Source: Lachnospiraceae bacterium (GTDB lineage Bacteria; Bacillota; Clostridia; Lachnospirales; Lachnospiraceae). Taken from it: a stretch of 64,000 nucleotides of DNA. A program made the translations under genes and the position numbers. The stretch is taken from assembly GCA_029225065.1 (NCBI GenBank), contig JAQXVT010000079.1, positions 1 to 64,000 of the forward strand, read 5' to 3'. The notes beneath the pieces are model-generated. The model made no database searches. It saw only the letters and a program-made list of their open reading frames with translations, and had not been told where the DNA came from. How positions within the stretch are numbered: position 1 is the first letter of the stretch; every line of letters begins with the position of its first letter. Shown here piece by piece: positions 44,079 to 53,758 of this stretch.

Positions 44079-45332
44079 ATGAAAATTTACACAGATACCC
44101 CCGAGGGCGTCACGGTCGTAAAAAATGCGTTCATTGACCAGTATATGCCGCAGGCAAACGGGGAATTTGTCAAAGTATATTTATACCTGCTCCGGTGCGC
44201 CAACACCGGGCGCGACCTGTCTTTATCCTCCATCGCCGACGCGCTGGAGCACACGGACAAGGACATTCAGCGCGCGCTTTCCTACTGGGAGAAGCAGGAT
44301 CTGATCCACATCAAGGCAGCCCCCGGCGGTGTGATCCATTCGATCACATTTTCGGATCTGCCCTCCGCCTCGGACGAGCCGGAGATGCGAGGTACTTCCT
44401 TTTCGGATGCATCCGCGGCAGATACAAGCCGGGCATCCGGCAGCTGTCCTGAACAGGCTGCAATTTCCGGCTCAGTTACCACTTATTACGCACTGGAAAA
44501 CAGCCGTGCAGCACGAACCGGAGAAGTCACTGGCTTAGGCACTCCCTCCGGTGACAGCCAGCGTGGCACCTCTTCCGCTAGATTATCCGGCACTCCCGCA
44601 GCCTCCTCCAGAGACAGTCAGGGATCCGGCGTTTCTGCCGGAAATTCTTCTGCCCCAAGCCGCGACCGCATTGCCGCGCTTGCCGGTCAGAAGGACGTCC
44701 GTCAGATCTTTTTTGTTGCAGAGCAGTATCTGAAGCGTCCTCTGACCTCCGCGGAACAGGAAGATTTCGTCTACTATTACGACACCTTAAAGTTTTCCTC
44801 CGACCTGATCATCTACCTGCTGGAATACTGCATTTCAAAGGGTTCGTTCAGCCGCCATTATATGCGGAAGGTCGCGCTTGGCTGGGCAGAATCCGGTGTC
44901 ACTACGGTCACCCAGGCCAAACAGGAATCAAATCTTTACAACAAAAATTATTTCACGATTCTGAATACCTTTGGCATCAAGGGCCGCAGTCCGGCCGGAC
45001 CGGAGATCGAGATCATGTCGCGCTGGTTCAATGAATACGACTTCACGCTCGACATCATCGTCGAGGCCTGCAACCGCACGATCCGCCAGATCCATCAGCC
45101 AAGCTTTGAGTACGCAAACAAGATTCTGCGCCAGTGGAACAAAAACGGCGTTTCCTCGCTCGATGATGTGAAACGGCTCGACCAGATCCGCACGGAGGAA
45201 CAGCAGCGCCGCGCAGAACAGAAAAAAACAGACGCACAGCCTGCAAAGTCCTCCGGCAACCGCTTCAATAACTTTACACAGCGTGAGTACGATTACAGCC
45301 AGCTGGAGAAACAGCTGCTGGACCATTCATAA
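44079..45332 (+). CDS. dnaD: DnaD-domain replication initiation/primosome protein
   Basis: 417 residues. The N-terminal winged-helix domain is VVKNAFIDQYMPQANGEFVKVYLYLLRCANTGRDLSLSSIADALEHTDKDIQRALSYWEKQDLI. A Ser/Ala-rich low-complexity linker (about residues 95-205) precedes two DnaD/DnaB C-terminal domains (FFVAEQYLKRPLTSAEQEDFVYYYDTL and MSRWFNEYDFTLDIIVEACNRTIRQIHQPSFEYANKIL). It should load helicase together with the DnaI-like protein encoded 9 bp downstream. Confidence 0.9.
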   Translation: MKIYTDTPEGVTVVKNAFIDQYMPQANGEFVKVYLYLLRCANTGRDLSLSSIADALEHTDKDIQRALSYWEKQDLIHIKAAPGGVIHSITFSDLPSASDEPEMRGTSFSDASAADTSRASGSCPEQAAISGSVTTYYALENSRAARTGEVTGLGTPSGDSQRGTSSARLSGTPAASSRDSQGSGVSAGNSSAPSRDRIAALAGQKDVRQIFFVAEQYLKRPLTSAEQEDFVYYYDTLKFSSDLIIYLLEYCISKGSFSRHYMRKVALGWAESGVTTVTQAKQESNLYNKNYFTILNTFGIKGRSPAGPEIEIMSRWFNEYDFTLDIIVEACNRTIRQIHQPSFEYANKILRQWNKNGVSSLDDVKRLDQIRTEEQQRRAEQKKTDAQPAKSSGNRFNNFTQREYDYSQLEKQLLDHS

Positions 45333-45341
45333 GGAGTAACC

Positions 45342-46385
45342 ATGGGACTGACCAACACACAATACGACACGATCATGCGCGATTATCAGCGGCAGCAGGC
45401 CAGGGATCACGATGAGCATGCCAGAAGACAGGCAGAGATCTATGAAAAGATTCCGGAATTTGCGCAGATTGACGCGCAGATTGCCGCTGCAAGCACGGCC
45501 TGCGCGAGACGGATGCTGCTGGACGGAGGTGCCGCTTCATCTGCGTCCGAAAAAAACGCCGCTGGTGAAAACAGCAGTGTCCTCCACCAGCTTCGTCAGA
45601 CGATCGACCAGTTATCTGCCAAGCGTGCCGCTCTTTTGCAGGCAGCCGGTTTTCCGGCCGATTACCTCGAGCCCGTCTACCGCTGCCCGGACTGTCGCGA
45701 CACCGGCTACATCGGCAGCGAGAAATGCCACTGCTTCCGTCAGGCCATCATTGACCTGCTCTACATGCAGTCCAACCTGCGCGAGACGTTAAAATCCGAA
45801 AACTTTTCCGCCTTCTCGCTCGACTACTACCCGGATCTTGTGCCGGATGCCCTCACCGGACTGACCGCAAGACAGACCGCCGAACATGCACTGAAGGCAA
45901 GCCTTGATTTTGTCCGGAATTTTGACCATGAGTTTGAGAATCTCTTTCTCTACGGCGATACCGGTCTTGGAAAAACGTTTCTCTCGCACTGCATCGCGAA
46001 GGAACTGATTGAGAGCACTCATTCCGTCATCTATTTTTCGGCATTCCGCCTCTTTGAGCTTTTTGCGGACAGTACCTTTGGACGCACGGATTCCGCCTCT
46101 CAGCAGGAACTGGAACAGCACATTTTCGAATGCGACCTTCTGATCATCGACGACCTCGGCACGGAGCTGGTCAATTCTTTCGTCTCCTCTCAGCTCTTCC
46201 TCGTCTTAAACGAGCGGATCCTGAGACGGAAAAGTACGCTGATTTCAACGAATCTCTCGCTTGGCACCTTCGCCGATACATACTCCGAGCGGATCTTTTC
46301 CCGCATCTCCAGCACCTACACGATGCTGCGGCTGATCGGGGATGATATTCGTATTCAGAAAAAATTATCAGCTGGCAGGGCTTGA
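45342..46385 (+). CDS. DnaI/DnaC-like helicase loader ATPase
   Basis: 347 residues, ATG behind AAGGAG. The N-terminal helical and Cys4 zinc part (CPDCRDTGYIGSEKCHC) resembles DnaI. The AAA+ core has Walker A LYGDTGLGKTFLSHCIAKEL, Walker B CDLLIIDDLGTE, and FSRISSTYTMLRLIGDDIR as sensor/arginine-finger region. Coupled to dnaD, it should deliver the replicative helicase in the cytoplasm. IstB-type transposon helpers are similar but lack the zinc domain. Confidence 0.9.
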   Translation: MGLTNTQYDTIMRDYQRQQARDHDEHARRQAEIYEKIPEFAQIDAQIAAASTACARRMLLDGGAASSASEKNAAGENSSVLHQLRQTIDQLSAKRAALLQAAGFPADYLEPVYRCPDCRDTGYIGSEKCHCFRQAIIDLLYMQSNLRETLKSENFSAFSLDYYPDLVPDALTGLTARQTAEHALKASLDFVRNFDHEFENLFLYGDTGLGKTFLSHCIAKELIESTHSVIYFSAFRLFELFADSTFGRTDSASQQELEQHIFECDLLIIDDLGTELVNSFVSSQLFLVLNERILRRKSTLISTNLSLGTFADTYSERIFSRISSTYTMLRLIGDDIRIQKKLSAGRA

Positions 46386-46524
46386 CCGTTCATTTTTTTA
46401 TGGTAGAATGAAAGCGCAGCAACTGCGAATTTTGCAACTTACTCACCCATACACACAGATACCGCATCTTTCGGGCACATCCCGGCAGACGCTGTATCCG
46501 CTACTTTTGGAGGATTATTATACT

Positions 46525-47703
46525 ATGGAATTCCAATCTGGCTATGAACGCAATGTGGAGACAATTCCGGTCGGAGAGCTTGGTATCATCGCACTGAACA
46601 GCTGCGAAGCACTCGGCAAAAAAATTGATGCACACATCGTCAAATGGCGAAAAGAACGCGAACACGAACATCTCGGCACACCGGAGCTTCGCACCTATGC
46701 AAGAGACTCCTACCTGATCGATGCCAGCGTACCGCGTTTCGGTTCAGGCGAGGCAAAGGGTATCATCAATGATACCGTCCGCGGAGATGACCTGTACCTG
46801 CTGGTTGACGTCTGCAACTACAGCCTGACCTACTCTCTGTTCGGCCACACCAACCACATGTCCCCGGATGATCACTTCCAGGATCTGAAACGTATCATCG
46901 CCGCAGTAGGAGGAAAGGCAAGACGAATCAACGTTATCATGCCGTTCCTCTATGAGAGCCGTCAGCACAAGCGCAACGGCCGTGAATCCTTGGACTGTGC
47001 ACTGGCACTGCAGGAGCTTGCATCGATGGGTGTCGATAATATCATCACCTTCGACGCACATGACCCGCGTGTACAGAACGCGATTCCGCTCCACGGTTTT
47101 GAGACAATCCAGCCGGTCTACCAGTTCATCAAAGGTCTGTTCCGCGCCGCTCCTGATCTGAAGCGTGACCCGGAGCATCTGATGATTATCAGCCCGGACG
47201 AGGGTGCTGCCAGCCGTGCAATTTACATGGCAAACATTCTCGGTGTAGATATGGGTATGTTCTATAAAAGACGTGACTACGCGCACATCGTAAACGGCGC
47301 AAACCCGATCGTTGCACACGAATTCCTCGGCTCTGACTTAAGCGGTAAGGACGTCGTAATCATCGACGATATGATCTCCTCCGGAGACAGCATGATCGAT
47401 GTTGCACGCGAGCTGAAAAAGCGCAAGGCCGAACGAATCTTCATCTGCGCGACCTTCGGTCTGTTCACAAACGGCCTCGAGCGTTTTGACCGCGCCTATG
47501 AGGAGGGTCTCTTCTACTCCATGCTGACCACCAACCTCATCTATCAGCCGCCGCAGCTTCTTGAGAAGCCGTACTACACCAGCTGCGATTTAAGCAAGTA
47601 CATCGCGCTCGTGATCGATACCTTAAACCATGACGGTTCCATCAGCGACCTGCTGAACCCGTCTGATCGTATCAACAACTTCCTGGCAAAGCATCAGAAC
47701 TAA
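46525..47703 (+). CDS. prs: Ribose-phosphate pyrophosphokinase, long divergent form
   Basis: 392 residues from the ATG at 46525, which follows TTTTGGAGG; the frame is open to 46342 but without a site. PRPP-synthetase hallmarks: FDAHDPRVQNAI, KRRDYAHIV (flexible loop) and DVVIIDDMISSGDSMIDVA (PRPP loop). It is about 75 residues longer than the usual 315-aa enzyme, mostly from an N-terminal extension and an insert (LGTPELRTYARDSYLIDASVPRF). It supplies PRPP for nucleotides, His, Trp and NAD. Confidence 0.9.
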   Translation: MEFQSGYERNVETIPVGELGIIALNSCEALGKKIDAHIVKWRKEREHEHLGTPELRTYARDSYLIDASVPRFGSGEAKGIINDTVRGDDLYLLVDVCNYSLTYSLFGHTNHMSPDDHFQDLKRIIAAVGGKARRINVIMPFLYESRQHKRNGRESLDCALALQELASMGVDNIITFDAHDPRVQNAIPLHGFETIQPVYQFIKGLFRAAPDLKRDPEHLMIISPDEGAASRAIYMANILGVDMGMFYKRRDYAHIVNGANPIVAHEFLGSDLSGKDVVIIDDMISSGDSMIDVARELKKRKAERIFICATFGLFTNGLERFDRAYEEGLFYSMLTTNLIYQPPQLLEKPYYTSCDLSKYIALVIDTLNHDGSISDLLNPSDRINNFLAKHQN

Positions 47704-47712
47704 TAAACACCG

Positions 47713-47753
47713 ACGAAATGTGCCGCATTTTGGAGGTTGGTTCTGAACAGTTA
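47713..47753. repeat. Partial copy of the TGTTCAGAGCCA repeat
   Basis: The segment around GCATTTTGGAGG and GGTTCTGAACAGTTAC matches the right end of the 138-bp element at 58927-59064 (GCATTTTGGAGG, GGCTCTGAACAATAAC) at most positions. It follows the prs stop by 9 bp. Only this end is present. Confidence 0.55.
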
Positions 47754-47760
47754 CTATAAC

Positions 47761-47799
47761 AAAAAAATCGTCGGTTTATTTTTGGGCCGACGATTTTTT
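47761..47799. terminator. Bidirectional terminator between prs and the aldolase gene
   Basis: AAAAAAATCGTCGG pairs with CCGACGATTTTTTT over 12 nt, serving both converging transcripts. Confidence 0.88.
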
Positions 47800-47853
47800 G
47801 TATGCATTTATTATTGTTTTTGAAATTTTATCTGACGCAAAGCGGCAGCATTT

Positions 47854-48540
47854 CTATTCTGGAATAAAATCCGATACCTGTTTTTCTCCGAAGGTCTCTT
47901 TCCATGCTTTTCGGAATCCTTCCATGGAAGCATCTGTAGACGCATGTGCAATCAGCAGATCAAACATTTCCGGTGTGATTGTCACCGCCTGGCATCCTAC
48001 CGTTGCAAGACGCCGAATCTGATCTGCCGTGCGGAAGCTTGCACCAAGTACCTTACACGGATAACCGCCATTCTCAAATGCGATCACCATCTCTTCTACC
48101 GCAGATACTCCATCACATCCAATATTGTCGATATGTGAAATGTACGGTGCCACGAAATCTGCGCCTGCCTTTGCTGCTAGCAGCGCCTGTGTCATGGAAT
48201 GAACAACCGTCACGCATACACAGATTCCCTCTGCCTTGCAAAGCCGTACCGCCTTGTAGCCTTCCTTCACTGCCGGAAGCTTCACAACCAGATGCTCGCC
48301 GTAGTAAGATTTCAGCTTCTTCGCCTGTGCCAGCATATCCTCTGCCTTTTCTGCTGTTACCTGAAAAAATACTTTCACATCATTTTTCTCTACGAACTCA
48401 CGATACTGCGGAATCAGTTCCTGCACTTTTCCGGCTTCCTTTGTCAGGATTTTTGGATTTGTTGTGAACCCGTCGATCGGATAATATTCCGCTACTTTTT
48501 TTACGCTCTCAAGATCTGCGATGTCTACATAAAATTCCAC
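47854..48540 (-). CDS. Fructose-6-phosphate aldolase/transaldolase-like enzyme
   Basis: 228 residues. GTG at 48538-48540 lies 8 bp after GGAGG and gives the family start MEFYVDIADLESVKKVAEYYPIDGFTTNPKIL. The Schiff-base lysine is in HLVVKLPAVKEGYKAV; ADFVAPYISHIDNIGCDG and KVLGASFRTADQI complete the small FSA/TalC-type barrel. Last gene of the importer/AnmK-like operon, so it likely cleaves the phosphorylated product of that pathway. Whether it has F6P aldolase, transaldolase or another aldol activity cannot be told here. Confidence 0.87.
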   Translation of the reverse strand: MEFYVDIADLESVKKVAEYYPIDGFTTNPKILTKEAGKVQELIPQYREFVEKNDVKVFFQVTAEKAEDMLAQAKKLKSYYGEHLVVKLPAVKEGYKAVRLCKAEGICVCVTVVHSMTQALLAAKAGADFVAPYISHIDNIGCDGVSAVEEMVIAFENGGYPCKVLGASFRTADQIRRLATVGCQAVTITPEMFDLLIAHASTDASMEGFRKAWKETFGEKQVSDFIPE

Positions 48541-48686
48541 TTCTGTTTCCTCCAATCCACAGTCTGTGTTTTCACGACGGCAGATATCTCTAATATTCTT
48601 TGGTCGTGACTTGCTTCACGGCAGTGGGGAAACTGGTTTTTCTTTCTCCGCCACTGCCGTTCTTTTTTCCTGCCTTTAAACTTTCT

Positions 48687-49625
48687 TTATTTTGCTTTCT
48701 TTGTTCTTGTATCCATCAGTACCGACACAACAATGATTACACCCTTGATGACCTGCTGCCAGTAGGAATTTACATCGATCAGTGTCATACCATTTACCAG
48801 AACCGTCAGAAGAAGTACGCCAACGATCGTTCCGGAAATCTTACCCTTGCCGCCTGCCATGGAGGTACCGCCGACAACCGCTGCTGTAATACAGTCCATC
48901 TCAAAGCTCTGTCCTGCGGACGGCTGTCCAGAACCGAGACGGGCTGCAACGATGATACCTGCTACAGAAGTCAGAACGCCCATGAATACGTATACAAGAA
49001 TCTTGACCTTGTCAACATTCAAACCTGACCACTTACTGGTTTCTGCATTTCCTCCTACTGCGTAAACATAACGTCCAAAGCGTGTCTTATTCATAATAAA
49101 TGAACCGATGATAATGCAGATAATCATAATGATAACCGGAATTGGAACTACGCCAAGATAACCAGTACCAAGTGCGGTAAATTTTTTATCCATGACAGAA
49201 ATTGGATCGCCGCCTGTGATAATATAGCCCAGTGCACGAAGAATTGTCATACTGGCCAGTGTTGCGATAAAGCCCGGCAGTTTTCCTTTTGCGCAGAGCA
49301 CGCCATTGAATAATCCAACCAGCACACCACTCAAGATTGCTGCTGCAAATGCCAGCACAATGTTTCCGGTGCTCTTGTAAACTGCCGCTGCAATCATACC
49401 GCTCGCCGCGATCAGTGAACCTGCCGAAAGATCAATTTCTCCAATGATGATCACCATCGTCATGCCGACGGATGCGATTGCGGTGTACGACGCCTGTCTT
49501 ACTACGTTCATGAGGTTGTTCATGGTCAGGAAGTTCGGTGACATAATTGCCCATACAATGCACATCACAATCAAAATAATCACAAGAACCATCTGACGGA
49601 ACGTATCAAATTTAATCTTTTTCAT
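48687..49625 (-). CDS. Ribose-type ABC importer permease
   Basis: 312 residues, about ten helices, of the RbsC family: NVVRQASYTAIASVGMTMVIIIGEIDLSAGSLIA and GGNAETSKWSGLNVDKVKILVYVFMG, AVVGGTSMAGGKGKISGTIVG. ATG after GGAG. It pairs with the RbsA-like ATPase just upstream. Confidence 0.93.
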   Translation of the reverse strand: MKKIKFDTFRQMVLVIILIVMCIVWAIMSPNFLTMNNLMNVVRQASYTAIASVGMTMVIIIGEIDLSAGSLIAASGMIAAAVYKSTGNIVLAFAAAILSGVLVGLFNGVLCAKGKLPGFIATLASMTILRALGYIITGGDPISVMDKKFTALGTGYLGVVPIPVIIMIICIIIGSFIMNKTRFGRYVYAVGGNAETSKWSGLNVDKVKILVYVFMGVLTSVAGIIVAARLGSGQPSAGQSFEMDCITAAVVGGTSMAGGKGKISGTIVGVLLLTVLVNGMTLIDVNSYWQQVIKGVIIVVSVLMDTRTKKAK

Positions 49626-49658
49626 CTCTTTGCTCCATTTCGTTCTTCAAAAATTACT

Positions 49659-51170
49659 TTAGTTTTCTATACCGATTGCCGCATTCATGATTGTTGCCTG
49701 CGTCGCCTCGCTGACAGACATTTCGCCTGTCACGCTGCCTTCATGCATAACAATAACCCGATCGCTGACCTTTTGAATCTCTGCCATTTCAGATGAGATC
49801 ATGATGATACTCATTCCCTCCTCTGTCAGCTTTCTCATAATTGCATAAATTTCACTTTTTGCTCCGATATCAATACCACGAGTCGGCTCATCCATGATCA
49901 GAACTTTCGGATTCATCGCCATCCACTTTGCGATAACAACCTTCTGCTGATTTCCGCCGCTTAAATTTTTGACCTCTTCCTCTTCACTGGCAAGTGCAAT
50001 GCTCAGATCCTGGATATAAGTACCTGTGATATTGCTGATATCTTTTTTATTTAGAACAGGGCTCTTGAATGTTCCAAGTTTAGGAAGGAGCATATTATCC
50101 TTTACGCTCATTCCCAAAATCAGCCCCAAATCTTTTCGATCCTCCGGAACAAGCCCGATTCCTGCCTTGATCGCATCCAGTGGACATGTAATTTTTACTT
50201 CCTTTCCGTCCACCAGTACCTTGCCATCACCAATCGGATTAATGCCGAAGATTACTCTGCTAAGTTCCGTTCTTCCTGCTCCGACCAGTCCGAACATGCC
50301 AAGGATCTCGCCTCTGTACAGCTTCAGATTTACCGGAGTAGAATTTTTATATACTTTTACATTCTGAACTTCAAGAGCTACCTCATTGCTGCCAGCCTTT
50401 TCAACTCTCTTTGGCACATTCTCCTGAAGTTCACGTCCAATCATCATTTTGATGATCTGATCCTCTTGAAAATCTTTTCGTTCTACTGTGTCGATATACG
50501 TACCATCGCGGAATACCGTAATCCGATCTGCCAGCCGAAATACCTCTTCCATTCTGTGAGAAATATATACGATACTGATATGATTTCGTTTTAATTCCTC
50601 AATAATTGAGAATAATGTTTCAGACTCTCTGTCGGTAAGGCTGGCTGTCGGTTCATCCAGAATAATAATCCGTGCATCGAAGGAAAGGCACTTCGCAATC
50701 TCGAGCAGCTGCTTGAAACCAACGCTCAAATCGCTTACTTTCGATTTCGGATCCACGTCCAGATGTACTTTGTTCAACCACTGCTTCGCATCTGCATACA
50801 TTTTTTTCTTATCAATGCAGTGTTTGCCGTCTATCGGTTCTCTTCCAAGAAAAATATTTTCTGCAATGTCCATGTTATCCAGAAGATTAAATTCCTGGAA
50901 TACCATGCTGATACCTAAATGCTGTGCCTGAAGCGGTGTCTTAATCTCCACCTCTTTCAGACTTCCATCCTCGCCTGCCAGTTTTATTGTACCGCTGTCC
51001 TTACTATAAACACCCGTCAGAATTTTCATAAGAGTGGATTTTCCCGCACCATTCTCTCCCATAAGAGCATGCAGCTCACCTTCTCTTAAGTCAAGATGTA
51101 CATCATTCAGCGCTTTAATTCCAGCAAACGATTTCACAATATTATCCATCTCAACAATAGTTCTGTTCAC
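49659..51170 (-). CDS. Ribose-type sugar ABC importer ATPase (two nucleotide-binding domains)
   Basis: 503 residues, GTG start after GAGGT. Domain 1 has Walker A GENGAGKSTLMKILTG, signature LSVGFKQLLEIAK (degenerate) and IILDEPTASLTD. Domain 2 has GLVGAGRTELSRVIFG in place of a strict Walker A, signature LSGGNQQKVVIAKWM and LIMDEPTRGIDIG. This is the RbsA/MglA pattern, energising uptake with the permease and binding protein of the same operon. Confidence 0.94.
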   Translation of the reverse strand: MNRTIVEMDNIVKSFAGIKALNDVHLDLREGELHALMGENGAGKSTLMKILTGVYSKDSGTIKLAGEDGSLKEVEIKTPLQAQHLGISMVFQEFNLLDNMDIAENIFLGREPIDGKHCIDKKKMYADAKQWLNKVHLDVDPKSKVSDLSVGFKQLLEIAKCLSFDARIIILDEPTASLTDRESETLFSIIEELKRNHISIVYISHRMEEVFRLADRITVFRDGTYIDTVERKDFQEDQIIKMMIGRELQENVPKRVEKAGSNEVALEVQNVKVYKNSTPVNLKLYRGEILGMFGLVGAGRTELSRVIFGINPIGDGKVLVDGKEVKITCPLDAIKAGIGLVPEDRKDLGLILGMSVKDNMLLPKLGTFKSPVLNKKDISNITGTYIQDLSIALASEEEEVKNLSGGNQQKVVIAKWMAMNPKVLIMDEPTRGIDIGAKSEIYAIMRKLTEEGMSIIMISSEMAEIQKVSDRVIVMHEGSVTGEMSVSEATQATIMNAAIGIEN

Positions 51171-51216
51171 TTTTTCTACCTCATTTCAGAGAAGAGTGAC
51201 GCTGATTATCCTTTTT

Positions 51217-51252
51217 TGTATTCCGTATCTCCATAGAGAGATACGGAATACA
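51217..51252. repeat. Perfect 15-bp inverted repeat between importer genes
   Basis: TGTATTCCGTATCTC (51217-51231) and GAGATACGGAATACA (51238-51252), 6-bp loop. On the minus-strand mRNA it follows the binding-protein gene, where a stable hairpin would protect that message and give more binding protein than ATPase. Its TGTA...TACA ends recall palindromic copies A-C. Confidence 0.6.
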
Positions 51253-51356
51253 TCAATTTCTATGACATCCTCTTCCTTATTTCCAGATTGCCGCATGTCA
51301 TGCAGTCTTCCATAGCCAAACGGGCTTTCCATCCTGCTTTTCTATGAACCAATTTT

Positions 51357-52382
51357 TTATTCGTTGTATGCAGCCTCTCGCTCAATGTAGTAATCGATAT
51401 TGTCTGCTGTCATATACTCACAGTCAAGCTGAATCACCGGCTCTACTTCCTCGCCATTGTAAACCTTGATTGCATCCTGTACAGACATGTAGCCCATCTG
51501 ATAAGGATTCTGTGCTACTCCGTAGGCAAGGAAGCCGTTCTTGATTCCATTCATAACATCTTCTGTAGAGTCAACGCCTGTTACGATGATTCCCTGATCG
51601 GAAAGTCCTGCAGACTGGATCGCACTTGCAATACCCATTGCTGAGTTCTCATTGATTCCTACAAATGCCTGAATATCAGAGTGTGCCTGAAGTACTGTCT
51701 CTGCTGCTTCCAGTGCATCGGTTCTCTCGATTGCGCCGAGCTGCTCCGCTACAATCTCGATATTGGTGTTGTCCTTAATGTAGCTCTCAAAGCCTTCCTG
51801 TCTATCTTTCAGAGAAGATACAGACGGATCAATCAGAATCGCCATCTTTCCTTCTCCTCCAAGCTCCTCATCCAATTTTTTCGCAAGCAGTTCACCAATC
51901 TTCTTGTTGTCCGATGCTACATGATAGGTCGGTTCTGCACCGGAAATGCTGATATCCATTGAAAATACACTTACACCTGCACCGATTGCATCCTGCACTG
52001 CAACAGAAACGCCCTCAGAATCATACGGATTTACCAGAAGAGAGGTGATGCCGCTTGTTGTCAGGTTCTCAATCTGTGTTACCTGCTTCTCAAGAGAGCT
52101 GTCTGCAGACTGAATAGAAATCTTCTCGATACCGTAGTCCGCACATGCATCTTCGATACCTTTCTGCATTGCCTTAAAGAACGGATGCACGTTCTGTCCA
52201 AAGGAAACGCCGATTGACATACCGTCTACCTTATATGCAGACATATCTTCGTCTTTATATGCGTCCGGATTTTCTGCTGCCGCCTCTGTTGCTGCCTCTG
52301 TTGCTTCCTCTGCATATGCCATTCCTGAAATCATGCTAACTGCAAGTGCTGCGCTCATAGCTGCCACGATCATTTTTTTCAT
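51357..52382 (-). CDS. Ribose-type sugar-binding protein
   Basis: 341 residues. The signal (MKKMIVAAMSAALAVSMISGMAYAEE) has no lipobox Cys and is followed by an Ala/Glu/Thr-rich spacer. The RbsB-type fold: IGVSFGQNVHPFFKAMQKGIEDACADYGI, LLVNPYDSEGVSVAVQDAIGAGVSVFSMDI, VASDNKKIGELLAKKL and GIIVTGVDSTEDVMNGIKNG. It captures the sugar for the operon's importer. Compared with RbsB (about 295 aa) it is longer at the N-terminus. Confidence 0.92.
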   Translation of the reverse strand: MKKMIVAAMSAALAVSMISGMAYAEEATEAATEAAAENPDAYKDEDMSAYKVDGMSIGVSFGQNVHPFFKAMQKGIEDACADYGIEKISIQSADSSLEKQVTQIENLTTSGITSLLVNPYDSEGVSVAVQDAIGAGVSVFSMDISISGAEPTYHVASDNKKIGELLAKKLDEELGGEGKMAILIDPSVSSLKDRQEGFESYIKDNTNIEIVAEQLGAIERTDALEAAETVLQAHSDIQAFVGINENSAMGIASAIQSAGLSDQGIIVTGVDSTEDVMNGIKNGFLAYGVAQNPYQMGYMSVQDAIKVYNGEEVEPVIQLDCEYMTADNIDYYIEREAAYNE

Positions 52383-52476
52383 TGTAAAGCCCCCGCTTTC
52401 TTATTTTTTGTTGTTGGTATTTTACGTTCCGCTCCTGCATGATGCAGTACGGGATCTTTTGCTTTTTCCCCTTTAA

Positions 52477-53709
52477 TCAGTCGATCAGACTCTTATCAAT
52501 ATTTCTCGGTGCAAGTGCAATTTTTCCAAGAATTGCATACTGCGATGCATGACCGGCTGCCGGAATATTTCCCGGAATATGATGCATTGTTGAATAAGCA
52601 AGTGTCGCAAATTTCACAGCCTCTTTATATGCTGGCGGAACACCGATGTCTGCGGATGTAGTCAGCTTGATGTTCTGCGGAATCCGTTTCTGAATCTCGC
52701 GCATAATTGTAGGATTCCTGACTCCTCCGCCACTTGCATACAGATATTCGGTCTGATCAATCAGTTCCTTCGGAATATTGTCGATCATCGATCTTGCTAC
52801 TGCCGCACCGGTGAATGCGTCTGCCGTTGCAATGATATCCTCCTTCGGCAGGTAGCTGAATTTTGCAAGTACGCTGTCAATGTATTCCGGACTGTAATCT
52901 GCAATCCATCCTGATCTCGGAACCGGACGATCAAAGAACGGATGATGCATGAAGAAGTCAAGAAGTCCTTCGTCTACTTTTCCGCTTGCGCCGATCTCGC
53001 CATCCTTATCGTAATCCTTTCCGTATAGCTTCTTTGTCATATAGTTGGAAATTACGTTACCTGGGCCAGTATCGAAGCCGAACATCTGTCTTCTGTCCTT
53101 GCATGCCAGGTGCAGATTTGCGATACCACCGATGTTCAGCGTCATTGCCGGATGATTTTCCTTGCGGAAAAGAATGAAATCAAGATAAGGCATCAGCGGA
53201 GCTGCACTTCCGCCAAAGGTATGATCAGCTGCGCGGAAATGTGTCACGGTATCGATATTTAACAGGTTTGCAATTACAGAAGTATTTCCCATCTGAAGAC
53301 CTGCCGGATATGCCTTGGACAGCCATCTGCCTACCCAGTCGTCCTTCTGCTCATCGGTCATCTCGTCAATCGCTTTATGATCCGGCTGCTCCTGATAAAT
53401 CGTCTGCGTATCAAGACCAAGTACATAAATATCCTCTGACTTGATATTATTCTCTTCCATAAACTGTCTCGCCTTTGATGCAAACACCGCTCCGCAAAGG
53501 TAATCCAGTCTGTTCAATCCGACCATATCTACCTTGTTTACAAAGGAATCACGTACGATAGATGCAACCTCTTCCGGCCACTCATAGGAACCTCCTGCAA
53601 TAAACTTCGGAGCAGTTGGGAATCCGTCCGGATCCATGTTGATCTCACACAGAACAACGTCAATGCCATCGAATGAAGAACCGCTGTTCATACCTAAAAC
53701 AAGTGCCAT
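52477..53709 (-). CDS. AnmK-family kinase, divergent (anhydro-sugar kinase-like)
   Basis: 410 residues, ATG behind AAAGGAGG. The ASKHA fold of anhydro-N-acetylmuramic acid kinase is visible: phosphate loop GMNSGSSFDGIDVVL (standard GTMSGTSLDGVD), FRAADHTFGGSAAPLMP (standard DVAAGGQGAPL, with the catalytic Asp kept), TLNIGGIANLHL, FGFDTGPGN and LYASGGGVRNPTIM. The changes cluster at substrate-facing motifs. AnmK opens the 1,6-anhydro ring while phosphorylating. Here it leads an operon with a ribose-type importer and an FSA-like aldolase, without MurQ, so the substrate is probably not anhydroMurNAc. Confidence 0.85.
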   Translation of the reverse strand: MALVLGMNSGSSFDGIDVVLCEINMDPDGFPTAPKFIAGGSYEWPEEVASIVRDSFVNKVDMVGLNRLDYLCGAVFASKARQFMEENNIKSEDIYVLGLDTQTIYQEQPDHKAIDEMTDEQKDDWVGRWLSKAYPAGLQMGNTSVIANLLNIDTVTHFRAADHTFGGSAAPLMPYLDFILFRKENHPAMTLNIGGIANLHLACKDRRQMFGFDTGPGNVISNYMTKKLYGKDYDKDGEIGASGKVDEGLLDFFMHHPFFDRPVPRSGWIADYSPEYIDSVLAKFSYLPKEDIIATADAFTGAAVARSMIDNIPKELIDQTEYLYASGGGVRNPTIMREIQKRIPQNIKLTTSADIGVPPAYKEAVKFATLAYSTMHHIPGNIPAAGHASQYAILGKIALAPRNIDKSLID

Positions 53710-53758
53710 AGAAATTATCCTCCTTTAATTTTCTTTATATAATTCTCACTTTTTTGTG

